From: an uncultured bacterium
GTDB taxonomy: Bacteria > Verrucomicrobiota > Kiritimatiellia > CAIKKV01 > CAITUY01
Reading direction: 5' to 3'
DNA: 64,000 nt
NCBI GenBank assembly: GCA_903895695.1
Contig: CAITUY010000178.1
Span: forward strand, 62,001-126,000
Position numbers and translations under genes: made by a program. This document shows, piece after piece, positions 37,743 through 46,088 of the stretch. Positions within the stretch are counted from its first letter, which is position 1. Every line of letters starts with the position of its first letter. Under the pieces are notes generated by a model. That model was not told the DNA's origin. It searched no databases and saw nothing but the letters and a program-made list of their open reading frames with translations.

Positions 37743-40700
37743 GTGTACCTGAAATCCATCGAAATCGTCGGATTCAAGAGCTTCGCGCACCCCACGCTAC
37801 TCCGCTTCGAGCCCGGCATGACGTCCATCGTCGGACCCAACGGCTGCGGCAAGAGCAATATCGCCGATGCCATCCGCTGGGTGCTGGGCGAAACCAGCGC
37901 CAAGGCCCTGCGCGGGTCAAAGATGGAAGACGTCATCTTCAACGGCACTGAAGCCCGCAAGCCGCTCGGCATGGCCGAGGTGAACATCACGTTTGCCGAC
38001 TGTGAGAAGACCCTCGGCACCGACTACAATGAAGTCACCGTCACCCGGCGCGTGTTCCGCTCGGGCGAAGGCCAGTATTTCCTGAACAAGACCGTTTGCC
38101 GGCTGAAGGATATTCAGCGCTTGTTTATGGATACCGGCATCGGCACCTCCTCCTACTCCCTCATGGAGCAGGGCCGGATCGACCAGGTCCTGAGTTCGCG
38201 GCCCGAAGATCGGCGCGAAATCTTCGAGGAAGCCAGCGGCATCACCCGGTTCAAGGCCGACAAGAAAGAAGCCCTGCGCAAGCTCGAGCAGACCGAGGCC
38301 AACCTGCTGCGCCTGGATGACGTCGTGCGCGAGGTCAAACGCCAGATCGGCTCGCTGCAACGCCAGGCCGGCAAGGCCCGTCGCTACAAGGAATTGCGCG
38401 ATGAGCTCCGCAAATTCGACACGTTTTGGACCGGCCGCCGCCTGCAGGAGATGGACGAGGAGTTGCAGGCCCTGGATACGACGGTGGCGGAGTTGGCCCG
38501 CAAAGTGCAGTCCATGCACGACGATACCCAGATAGCCGCCCAACAAGAAGCCGCCCTGCGCGCGACCGTCACCGAGACGGAGCAGACGATCGGCCAGGCC
38601 ACCGAGGAGCGGGCGGCGGCCCAGACCCGGCTGGAACATAATCACGACCTGATCCGGATCAACCGCGAGCGCATCCAGGAACTCCACAACCTCGCGGAAC
38701 GCGACAAGCGGGACGGAACCCTGGCCCAGGCCCAGGCCGAAGAACAGCGGCAGGCGCTGGAAGCAGTGATCGCCGACCTGGCCCGCGTGCAGGAGTCACG
38801 CGACAAGGCCGAGCAGGACTGGAAGCAGAAAAACGACACCTTGCTGGCCCACGAGAAACAGGTCGAAGAAACGCGCAAGATGATCCAGGACCTGCGCCAG
38901 CAGGCGATGACGCTCGACCACACCATCGCCACCCTGCAGAACCAGTTGGGCCAGATCGAGGCCCGCCAGCAGGCGATGCTCGTGCGCCGCGAGCGTCTGG
39001 CCGCCGAGCATGCCCAGATCGCGCGCGTGGCGAACGATAACGAGTCCCAACTCGGACGGCTCGCCGAGCACCTCGGCACGCTCCAGCAGGAACTCGAACG
39101 CCGGGAGACGCGGCTGACCGAATTCCAGTCCCGTCGTCAGGCGCAAAGCAGCGAACTGGATGCGCTTCGCAAGGCCAGTGCCGACGCCCACTCGCAGATC
39201 GCCGTCAAGAAGGCGCAGATCGAAATCCTGGAAGCCGACGAGCAGTCCGCCAAGGATTTCCCCGAAGGCGCGCGGCTGATCCTCGATTCGACCAACCCCC
39301 TCGGGTTGAACGCCCAGGCGGTTCTCGGCGCCCTGGCCAGTCACTTGCAGATTGCCCCGGAATACCGGCTGGCCCTCGAAGCCGTGCTGCGCGCCTGGCT
39401 CGACGCCGTGGTGCTCGCCGACGCGCCTGACGCGCTGGCCGCCCTGGCCGAACTCCACAAGCGCAAGGGCGGTCCCGCCCGCGTCCTGACCGTCCAGGCC
39501 GCCGATGCGGCGCCAGCGCAGGCGCAGACGCCGGCTGCCAGCCAGCGTCTGCTCGACATCGTCCACACCACCCCGTTCGTGCGGCCCCTGGTCGAGCGAC
39601 TCCTGGCCAACGTCTTCGTCGTCGAGTCGACCGACGCCATCCCGGCCTCCATCCCGGCGCAGTCGGTCATCGTGACCCGCTCAGGCATCGTCGCCCACTC
39701 GAGCGGCGCCTTCGAGTACTGGACCACCGACGCGCGTGCCAGCAATCCGCTCACCCGAAACCTGCAACTATCCGACCTGCACGAATCCTTGAGCACGCTG
39801 GAGTCCGACTTCGAGGCCCGCTCGCAGGCCTTGCAGAGCGGCACGGAACTCGTGCAGCGGCTGGATTCCGAAATTCAAGACGCCACCCGCCTGCTCACCG
39901 AACAGCGGCGGGCCGTGGCCATGAAGGAAGGCGAATTTCAAGTCGTCTCGCAGGAAGCCCGCCAAGCCAAGGAGCGGCTTGGGGTCGTTGGGTTTGAACT
40001 GGAGAATCTCACCAAGCAGGTCGGCTTGGACAGCGAGCGCCAGGGCATAGCCGTAACGATGGAAGAAGCCCGGACGAAACAATCCGAGGCCCACGTGCGC
40101 ATCGAGTCCCTGACGCACGAGTTGCAGGATATGGAACGGAAGCGGTCCGGGCTCCAGGCCGAGGCCACCGAAGCGCGAGTCACTTACTCCGAAGCCCGCC
40201 AGAACGCCGAACATCTGGCCTCACGCCAGGAACCGCTCAAGTACCGCCTGGTCGAATTGGCGTCCGTGATCAAGTCGCGCTCGGAAGGCGTTGTCCAATA
40301 CGAGAAGACCATCGCGCAATTGACCCAGGCCACAGCCGACGCCGAATCCCAGCTCTCGACGATCGAGGGCAGTGTCGCAGACTTCACGCAGAAGCTCGAC
40401 GCCCTACGCCAGGACCGGACGGCCAAGGCCAAACAACTGGCGTTGCTGGAGGCCGACATCGCCGGCAAGCGCGAGGCGGCCGATACCCTGCGCGAGCAGC
40501 GCGGGCAGCTTGAGATCAAGCTTGCCGAGAGCCGCATGCGCCGGCAGAACCTCGCGGACCGCGTGACGTCCGAATGGGCCGCCCCCCTTGAGGAAATCCT
40601 GGCCACGCCGGAACCGGAGCGTCCGGACGAGGAAGCCGCGCAAGGCCCGATTCCCTACGAAAAGGCCATCGCTGAGCTGCGCTCCAAAATCGAGGCCATG

Positions 40701-41372
40701 GGGCCCGTCAATCTGGTCGCCATCGAGGAATACCAGGAACTCGAGGAGCGCTACGCGTTCCTGACCAGCCAGCAAAGCGATTTGATCAACGCCAAGCAGC
40801 AGCTTCTCGAGATGATCCGCAAGATCAACCAGACGACGGCGGAACTCTTCGCCGCCACGTTCGCCAAGATCAACGAGAACTTCCAGGTCATGTACGAGCG
40901 CCTGTTCAACGGCGGTTCGGCCAAACTGGTCATGGTCAGCGACGACGACATCCTCGAAAGCGGCATCGACATCATCGCGCGACCGCCCGGAAAGCGCCTG
41001 CAAAGCGTGTCGCTGCTCTCCGGCGGCGAGCGCACCATGACCGCGGTGGCGCTGCTCTTCTCGATCTACATGATCAAGCCGAGCCCCTTCTGCATGCTCG
41101 ACGAACTCGACGCCGCGCTCGACGAGTCCAACATCGGGCGATTCGTCAAGGTTCTCGCCGATTTCCTCAAGCAGTCGCAGTTCATCGTGATCACGCACAA
41201 CCGTCGCACGATCGCGGGGGCCGACACGATCTACGGCGTGACCATGCAGGAGACGGGCATCTCCCGGGTTGTCTCCATGAAATTCGCGGAGTACGAGCAG
41301 AGCAAGGAGTTTCAGGCCGGCCGCAAAACGGCGGCGCCGCCGGCCGCCGCGCCACCAGTTCCCGCCGGTTGA
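37743..41372 (+). CDS. smc: Chromosome segregation ATPase SMC
   Basis: This 1209-residue SMC protein is complete. The N-terminal ATPase half has Walker A IVGPNGCGKSNIADAIRW (~residues 30-47). Long coiled coils flank a hinge at roughly residues 495-640 (FPEGARLIL, LGALASHLQ and EAVLRAWLDAVVLAD). The C-terminal half has the ABC signature SLLSGGERTMTAVALLF and Walker B FCMLDELDAALDESN. SMC condenses and segregates the chromosome with ScpAB, which are not in the window. The start is GTG at 37743, fitting the conserved MYLKSIEIVGFKSF opening. It is the first clear gene right of the repeat-flanked cassette. Confidence 0.97.
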   Translation: MYLKSIEIVGFKSFAHPTLLRFEPGMTSIVGPNGCGKSNIADAIRWVLGETSAKALRGSKMEDVIFNGTEARKPLGMAEVNITFADCEKTLGTDYNEVTVTRRVFRSGEGQYFLNKTVCRLKDIQRLFMDTGIGTSSYSLMEQGRIDQVLSSRPEDRREIFEEASGITRFKADKKEALRKLEQTEANLLRLDDVVREVKRQIGSLQRQAGKARRYKELRDELRKFDTFWTGRRLQEMDEELQALDTTVAELARKVQSMHDDTQIAAQQEAALRATVTETEQTIGQATEERAAAQTRLEHNHDLIRINRERIQELHNLAERDKRDGTLAQAQAEEQRQALEAVIADLARVQESRDKAEQDWKQKNDTLLAHEKQVEETRKMIQDLRQQAMTLDHTIATLQNQLGQIEARQQAMLVRRERLAAEHAQIARVANDNESQLGRLAEHLGTLQQELERRETRLTEFQSRRQAQSSELDALRKASADAHSQIAVKKAQIEILEADEQSAKDFPEGARLILDSTNPLGLNAQAVLGALASHLQIAPEYRLALEAVLRAWLDAVVLADAPDALAALAELHKRKGGPARVLTVQAADAAPAQAQTPAASQRLLDIVHTTPFVRPLVERLLANVFVVESTDAIPASIPAQSVIVTRSGIVAHSSGAFEYWTTDARASNPLTRNLQLSDLHESLSTLESDFEARSQALQSGTELVQRLDSEIQDATRLLTEQRRAVAMKEGEFQVVSQEARQAKERLGVVGFELENLTKQVGLDSERQGIAVTMEEARTKQSEAHVRIESLTHELQDMERKRSGLQAEATEARVTYSEARQNAEHLASRQEPLKYRLVELASVIKSRSEGVVQYEKTIAQLTQATADAESQLSTIEGSVADFTQKLDALRQDRTAKAKQLALLEADIAGKREAADTLREQRGQLEIKLAESRMRRQNLADRVTSEWAAPLEEILATPEPERPDEEAAQGPIPYEKAIAELRSKIEAMGPVNLVAIEEYQELEERYAFLTSQQSDLINAKQQLLEMIRKINQTTAELFAATFAKINENFQVMYERLFNGGSAKLVMVSDDDILESGIDIIARPPGKRLQSVSLLSGGERTMTAVALLFSIYMIKPSPFCMLDELDAALDESNIGRFVKVLADFLKQSQFIVITHNRRTIAGADTIYGVTMQETGISRVVSMKFAEYEQSKEFQAGRKTAAPPAAAPPVPAG

Positions 41373-41394
41373 CCCGGAACCCTCAACGAGGATC

Positions 41395-41483
41395 ACTACG
41401 AAACACGCGAAAGACGCGAAACGAACGTGTGGTCAGCTTGAGTTACAAAGACTTACTTTCGCGCATTTCGCGTGTTTCGTAGT
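41395..41483. repeat. Dispersed-type inverted repeat between smc and the IMPase gene
   Basis: Perfect 18-bp arms, actacgaaacacgcgaaa (41395-41412) and its reverse complement (41466-41483), surround a 53-base loop whose edges continue imperfect pairing (gacgcgaaa against tttcgcgca). 'actacgaaacacgcgaaag'-type words recur as dispersed elements in many genomes (recalled). It could act as a rho-independent-like barrier after smc, but no T-run follows the stem. Confidence 0.7.
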
Positions 41484-41507
41484 TTAACTCTTCTTCGAGA
41501 CAAATCC

Positions 41508-42326
41508 ATGACCGCCCCAGCCCTGACTCCTGAACTCGAAGCCCGCCTGCTCGACACGGCCGTCACGGCGGCCCGGGCGGCCACGGACCATGCCTGCCGG
41601 AACCGGCACCGCCGCCTGGAAGTAGCCCAGGGCTTTGCGCACGACGTCAAGCTGTCGCTTGACACCGAATGCCAGAAGATCGCGATCGAGCACATCCTGG
41701 AGCGCTTTCCCGACCACGCCATCCTCGCCGAGGAGTCGGCGGACACGGCCACCGCCACGAGCCCGCCGCCGGGCTTCGAATGGATCATTGACCCGATTGA
41801 CGGCACCGTGAATTTCTCGCACGCATTGCCGTTCTGGTGTTGTTCCATCGCGGTGCGGCTGGCCGGCCGGAGCGTGGCCGGCGCGGTGCACGCCGCCGAC
41901 TTCAACGAACTCTACACGGCGAGCCAGTCGGGACCCGCGCTCTGCAATGGCAAGCCGCTCCACGTATCCGACGTACCCGACCTCGCTCATTCCTTGGTGC
42001 TGACCGGGCTCGACCAGAAGCACAATCCGCGCGGCGAGCGCTATGGGGTCTTCCACGCGATCGCCGACGCCATCCAGAAGACACGGATCATCGGCGTCGC
42101 AGCCCTGGACCTCTGCCGGGTCGCCGCCGGCCAGGCGGAGGGCTATTTCGAATCCGGCATCTACACATGGGACATCGCCGCCGCCGGCCTGATCGTCGAG
42201 CGCGCCGGAGGCCGGACGGAAACTCTGGCGGCCCTGGGGCCCCACCGCTGGTGCTTCCTCGCCACCAACGGCCACATGCACGATCCCCTGCGCAAGGTTG
42301 TCGTCGAAGCCCTGGGCCGAGGGTGA
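41508..42326 (+). CDS. Inositol monophosphatase family protein
   Basis: This 272-residue protein has the lithium-sensitive phosphatase motifs: ILAEES (residues ~75-80, metal-binding Glu), WIIDPIDGTVNFSHALPFW (the DPxDGT metal-binding core) and GIYTWDIAAAGLIVERAGG (the WDxAAG motif). It would dephosphorylate myo-inositol-phosphate or a related sugar or nucleotide phosphate (IMPase and CysQ/FBPase-like members share these motifs). The ATG at 41508 was chosen as it starts the family-length protein; the frame extends to 41472 inside the upstream repeat. Confidence 0.93.
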   Translation: MTAPALTPELEARLLDTAVTAARAATDHACRNRHRRLEVAQGFAHDVKLSLDTECQKIAIEHILERFPDHAILAEESADTATATSPPPGFEWIIDPIDGTVNFSHALPFWCCSIAVRLAGRSVAGAVHAADFNELYTASQSGPALCNGKPLHVSDVPDLAHSLVLTGLDQKHNPRGERYGVFHAIADAIQKTRIIGVAALDLCRVAAGQAEGYFESGIYTWDIAAAGLIVERAGGRTETLAALGPHRWCFLATNGHMHDPLRKVVVEALGRG

Positions 42327-42347
42327 CCAAGTCCACGACAATATCGG

Positions 42348-43346
42348 TCAGGACACGAGGGCGTCTGAGTCGTCGTGGTGTTTCCTGAGATTCTCCTCCA
42401 CCGCCTTGCAGGACATGTTGGCGTAGCAGTACGCGCAATGGTGGCGGCACGTGTCGTACAGGCCGATGTCTTTGCTGGCCATGCAGCCGCACTCCTTGCG
42501 TTGTCCCTTGTCTTTCAGGTTCGGTCTGGGCGCATCGGCGACAGAGCCCTGCTCGTGCCCAAGGAACTCCATGAGTTTCCGGTCGCTGCCGAACGCCTCA
42601 ACCATGAGGCGGTCGTCGATGCAACGGTTGTGCTCGATCCCATAGGGCGCGAGATCGATGCCTTCAGCGCACGTGGCGATCTTGAGGCCCCATTCCCGAT
42701 TGAGAGCCTGCAGGCGGCATGCGACGTCGAGCATCAGTTCCGGCGTGAACTCGCGGCAATTCACGCGCTCACGGGTGAGGTTGTTGCGGACCTTCTTGTA
42801 GATGGCAATGTCGGCGAAGCTGATGACCAGTTTCTCCGTGAAACCGCGCAGTTGCCCGGCCACGCCCGCGATCCGTTCGATCAAGCGGTCGACGGTGAGT
42901 TCGTCCGTCAGAATCAGAGGATCGAAACGCCAGATGACTCGTTTCTTCCCGACCTTCGCGGACAGGGCGCGGAACGTTTCAATGCGTTGGGATAGGGGCG
43001 GGACATGCGGCTCAAAGTGTTCGCGCTCGTAGTCGTTGACGGTGAACTGGAAGTAGTGGTTGAGTCCTCTCTCGTCCAGTTCGGGAAGATATTGAAGGAG
43101 CGGTTGAGGGTTCTTACTCCAGAAGACGATTACACGCGCTTCCGCGAACGACACGTACTGCGATTTCCGGTTGAAGGGGCTTACCCATCGAACATAGCCA
43201 CGCCTCAGGCGGTTCATGAACCACCCCGGGAAGAAGGCGGGGATGTCGGTGGAACGGCTCGCCGATACGATCACGGGGGCTATTCCGGCCGCCAAAGCTC
43301 CATCATCCTTGCGGATCTCGGTTGTCGCCCACCCTTTGAACTTCAT
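42348..43346 (-). CDS. DUF1848 family protein with Cys-rich C-terminus
   Basis: This 332-residue protein begins with the family's conserved block PVIVSASRSTDIPAFFPGWF, followed by VFWSKNPQPLLQYL and the barrel-like VIWRFDPLILTDEL. It ends with a Cys cluster: KECGCMASKDIGLYDTC then RHHCAYCYAN. The last part forms C-x3-C-x2-C, the spacing used by radical SAM enzymes to hold a 4Fe-4S cluster, but placed near the C-terminus. Function is unknown. The start at 43346 (MKFKGW) gives family length. Convergent with the IMPase gene. Confidence 0.88.
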   Translation of the reverse strand: MKFKGWATTEIRKDDGALAAGIAPVIVSASRSTDIPAFFPGWFMNRLRRGYVRWVSPFNRKSQYVSFAEARVIVFWSKNPQPLLQYLPELDERGLNHYFQFTVNDYEREHFEPHVPPLSQRIETFRALSAKVGKKRVIWRFDPLILTDELTVDRLIERIAGVAGQLRGFTEKLVISFADIAIYKKVRNNLTRERVNCREFTPELMLDVACRLQALNREWGLKIATCAEGIDLAPYGIEHNRCIDDRLMVEAFGSDRKLMEFLGHEQGSVADAPRPNLKDKGQRKECGCMASKDIGLYDTCRHHCAYCYANMSCKAVEENLRKHHDDSDALVS

Positions 43347-43413
43347 GTCAACCCATCGGCCGGAAGCGGTCAAGGAGGGCCGCCTCTTCAGCAAGCCCGG
43401 CGCCGCCCGGCGT

Positions 43414-44559
43414 CTACGGCCTTACCATGTGTTCCGAACTGGTCACACAGCCCTGGTCGTCCACAAGGTTGATATAGCAGACGGTTGCGGTCGCGGGCCA
43501 GGCGGCGGACACAGTACCTTCCCCGGCGTGCAACGCGGCGGGCTCCGTCTGCCAATTCCGCTCCAGCCATGGTCCGGAGTCCGTTGTGAAATTCAACTCA
43601 GCCTGCGCGATGGGCGCCTCACTCTCGAATGCAAGCTGGATACCGCACCCGGCGTGATCGGCCTTGGTGATCTTCGGCAGGGGCGTGCCGTTCTGGAAGA
43701 ACGCTTCGGCCTGCGCGTGAATCTCCGGCGGGTTCTCGCCCGGCCCTCCGTGGCCGTGAGGCATGCGCACCCTCAGGCACAGGGTCCGTGCCGTCGGGGG
43801 CAGCCGATAGGATTTCTGCCAGGAGTCCATGGGGTAGGCAAAATCATTGGTGCCGCTCACCCACAGCATCGGCACTTTAGACCGCGGCAGATAGACCGAG
43901 GGATCCCAGAGCCCGAGCCAACGCCGTGCCCGGTCCGGCCCCATCTTCGCAAAGTCACCCAACCATACCGAGTTGTCTCCCAGGAAGCCGCACCCGTACA
44001 CCGGCGCGGCGAAGCCGAAGCGGTCGTCGATCGCCGACGCGATGCAAGTCAGGTAGCCGCCCCACGACACGCCGGTCAGGCCGACCCTGTCCGGATCCAC
44101 CTGCGGAAAAGAGCGCAACAACGAATGCGCCAGGAGGACGTCCGCCACCGCGTGGCAGGCCCACTGATCTTCCACCGGGTCATCGATGCGATCGAAGCCA
44201 CCCCATCCGGGCGGCCCGCCCAGCTCGTGGCGTGAATGGTTCGCGTGGCCGCCCCCGCTGATGCAGCCGCACGTGTCCATGGCGATGGCCGCATAGCCGC
44301 GGCTCATCCAGAGTTGCACCCAGGGAATGAATGCCGATCCGCCACCGCCATGTACCAGGACCATTCCCGGCACGCGCCCGCCTGCGGCGGATGCCGGAAT
44401 GCCGTAGTAAGCAAAAACGCGCGTGGCTTTGCCGTTCCACGGCAAGCCCTCATAGTAGAGCGCCTGGACGCCCTCGACGCCGGCGGGGGCGGCCTCATGT
44501 ACCCTCGGGGCGACCGCGAGCGCCTGCATGTTCCAGAAAGGAGTAGGTTGCCACTTCAT
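43414..44559 (-). CDS. Alpha/beta hydrolase, acetyl-xylan-esterase-like
   Basis: This 381-residue protein has an alpha/beta-hydrolase core: oxyanion region MVLVHGGGGSAF, nucleophile Ser165 in LTGVSWGGYL, Asp239 in VSGTNDFAYP and a His in MPHGHGGP (268/270). A beta extension of ~100 residues follows. Relatives in carbohydrate loci deacetylate polysaccharides. No signal peptide is seen. Its ATG overlaps the stop of the upstream gene (ATGA), and that gene lies 57 bases from a beta-helix gene, so all three form one minus-strand operon. Confidence 0.82.
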   Translation of the reverse strand: MKWQPTPFWNMQALAVAPRVHEAAPAGVEGVQALYYEGLPWNGKATRVFAYYGIPASAAGGRVPGMVLVHGGGGSAFIPWVQLWMSRGYAAIAMDTCGCISGGGHANHSRHELGGPPGWGGFDRIDDPVEDQWACHAVADVLLAHSLLRSFPQVDPDRVGLTGVSWGGYLTCIASAIDDRFGFAAPVYGCGFLGDNSVWLGDFAKMGPDRARRWLGLWDPSVYLPRSKVPMLWVSGTNDFAYPMDSWQKSYRLPPTARTLCLRVRMPHGHGGPGENPPEIHAQAEAFFQNGTPLPKITKADHAGCGIQLAFESEAPIAQAELNFTTDSGPWLERNWQTEPAALHAGEGTVSAAWPATATVCYINLVDDQGCVTSSEHMVRP

Positions 44560-46031
44560 AACGTCACGCCTCCGTAAACGTCCTCCCGCAACGTGTCCGC
44601 GAACTTGCGTGCCGCCTGGTCCGCGCGTTCGTCGACCGACATCGGGATGGAATCATAAATTGCAAACGTCCTGCGCCAGTATTCACGGCGGATACGGTCG
44701 CGATCGGGCTTATCCCCGGCCATTTCCAGAAAGGCGCGGGCGAACCAGAGCAGGTCCTGACGGTAAGTCTCGGGATCCGGAAATAACGGCAGCCCGCAGC
44801 GCGATACATCAGCCGCCTCAAGCCGCTCCACGATTTCGCGATACACGGCCCGCAACACCGGTCGCGACCATTTGCGGCGTGGATAATGCCCCCAGCCCGG
44901 AATGACCTCGAACGCCTCGAAGAGTTCGCCCAGCACCCCGTGCTCTTCCCCGAACACGGCTGTGCAGAACGCGCGCGAGAGCCCGTCGGGATCCGCCGCT
45001 GGATCCTGGAACAATTTGCCGGCGGCATACAGCGTCAGCAGGTTCAACTTGGGCGACATGGTGTAACTCATCCCGCCGGCATACGGTGCGGCGGCGCGCT
45101 CCTCGCGGCGGCGGGCGGCCAGGCGCGGCAGGCGCCAGTGCGGATACAGCACCAGTTCGCCTTCCGCGACCGAGTAATCCCACGTCGTGACCGCCCGATG
45201 CTTGGCGATCTCGCGCGCCCACGGCCGCGCATCGCCGCCCATCGTCGCGTCGGCATCGGGACTGAAACCGAGGTTGATCGCGACCATGGCGTCCGCAGGA
45301 AATTGGGGCAGGCGCTTGAAAAAGTACTCCATCGCCACAGCGGCACGATCGAACCCGCCGTTCCAGATGGGCGCGAATGCGCTGGCGGGCAGTTTCTGTT
45401 GGGCCAACTGTTTGAACCCGCCATCCCAACCCGGAGGACTGATCAGGTCGTCACCCCACCCGCTGAACGGCGTGCCCCACGTCCCCACTTCGACGACCAC
45501 GCGAGGGATTTCATGCTGGATGATGCCGCAAATCTCGAGGGCGAGATCGACGAAGGTTTCATGCGTGCAGCCGTTGCGGTTACAGCCTCCGGGATCGCCC
45601 GGGAAGATGCCGACGATATCGGTTTCCGGCAGTTCCCGCAGCCAGTGCCGCCAGAGATCCAGGATCAGTTGGTGGTCGGTCGGGTCATGCGGGCATGCGA
45701 AATACCATTGCGGGCCGATGGTGTTGACGGCAACGATGAACTTGATACGCAAGCCGGTCTCGTGAGCGATCTGCGAAACATCCCGCATCTGCCTGGCAAA
45801 GCCCGCGTGGACCGCACTGCCCGCCAGGGCCGCGGGATCCATCAGCGTCGGCGGCAGCCAGTACTCGAACACGTTGAACCCGAAGGCCTGCAACATGCGA
45901 AAGAACCCGCGCCAGTCCTCGGCACTCCACTGGTTCGGCGCGCCCGGGTAATAGAGGTTCGGATTCCACGCGTTCTGCAGATGCTCGGCGAAGTTGACGT
46001 AACAAGCCCGATGAGAAAACGCCGTTGTCAT
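44556..46031 (-). CDS. Unrecognised probable TIM-barrel carbohydrate-active protein
   Basis: I do not recognise this 491-residue protein confidently. Its N-terminal 300 residues show alternating strands and helices with acidic ends typical of glycosidase barrels: GFNVFEYWLP, IKFIVAVNTIGPQWYF, TDIVGIFPGDPGGCNRNGC, VVVEVGTWGTPFSGW and AMVAINLGFSPDAD. The C-terminal part is helical (FCTAVFGEEHGVLGELFEAFE), as in GH20/DUF4838-like proteins. No signal peptide is seen. The ATG at 46031 sits 57 bases after the beta-helix stop, and its own stop overlaps the esterase start, so it belongs to that degradative operon. Confidence 0.6.
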   Translation of the reverse strand: MTTAFSHRACYVNFAEHLQNAWNPNLYYPGAPNQWSAEDWRGFFRMLQAFGFNVFEYWLPPTLMDPAALAGSAVHAGFARQMRDVSQIAHETGLRIKFIVAVNTIGPQWYFACPHDPTDHQLILDLWRHWLRELPETDIVGIFPGDPGGCNRNGCTHETFVDLALEICGIIQHEIPRVVVEVGTWGTPFSGWGDDLISPPGWDGGFKQLAQQKLPASAFAPIWNGGFDRAAVAMEYFFKRLPQFPADAMVAINLGFSPDADATMGGDARPWAREIAKHRAVTTWDYSVAEGELVLYPHWRLPRLAARRREERAAAPYAGGMSYTMSPKLNLLTLYAAGKLFQDPAADPDGLSRAFCTAVFGEEHGVLGELFEAFEVIPGWGHYPRRKWSRPVLRAVYREIVERLEAADVSRCGLPLFPDPETYRQDLLWFARAFLEMAGDKPDRDRIRREYWRRTFAIYDSIPMSVDERADQAARKFADTLREDVYGGVTL

Positions 46032-46088
46032 TTTCGCTTCTGCCCCCGATCTAGGTGTTACGCTCCTCCCGCAACTCAAACCGCACGA

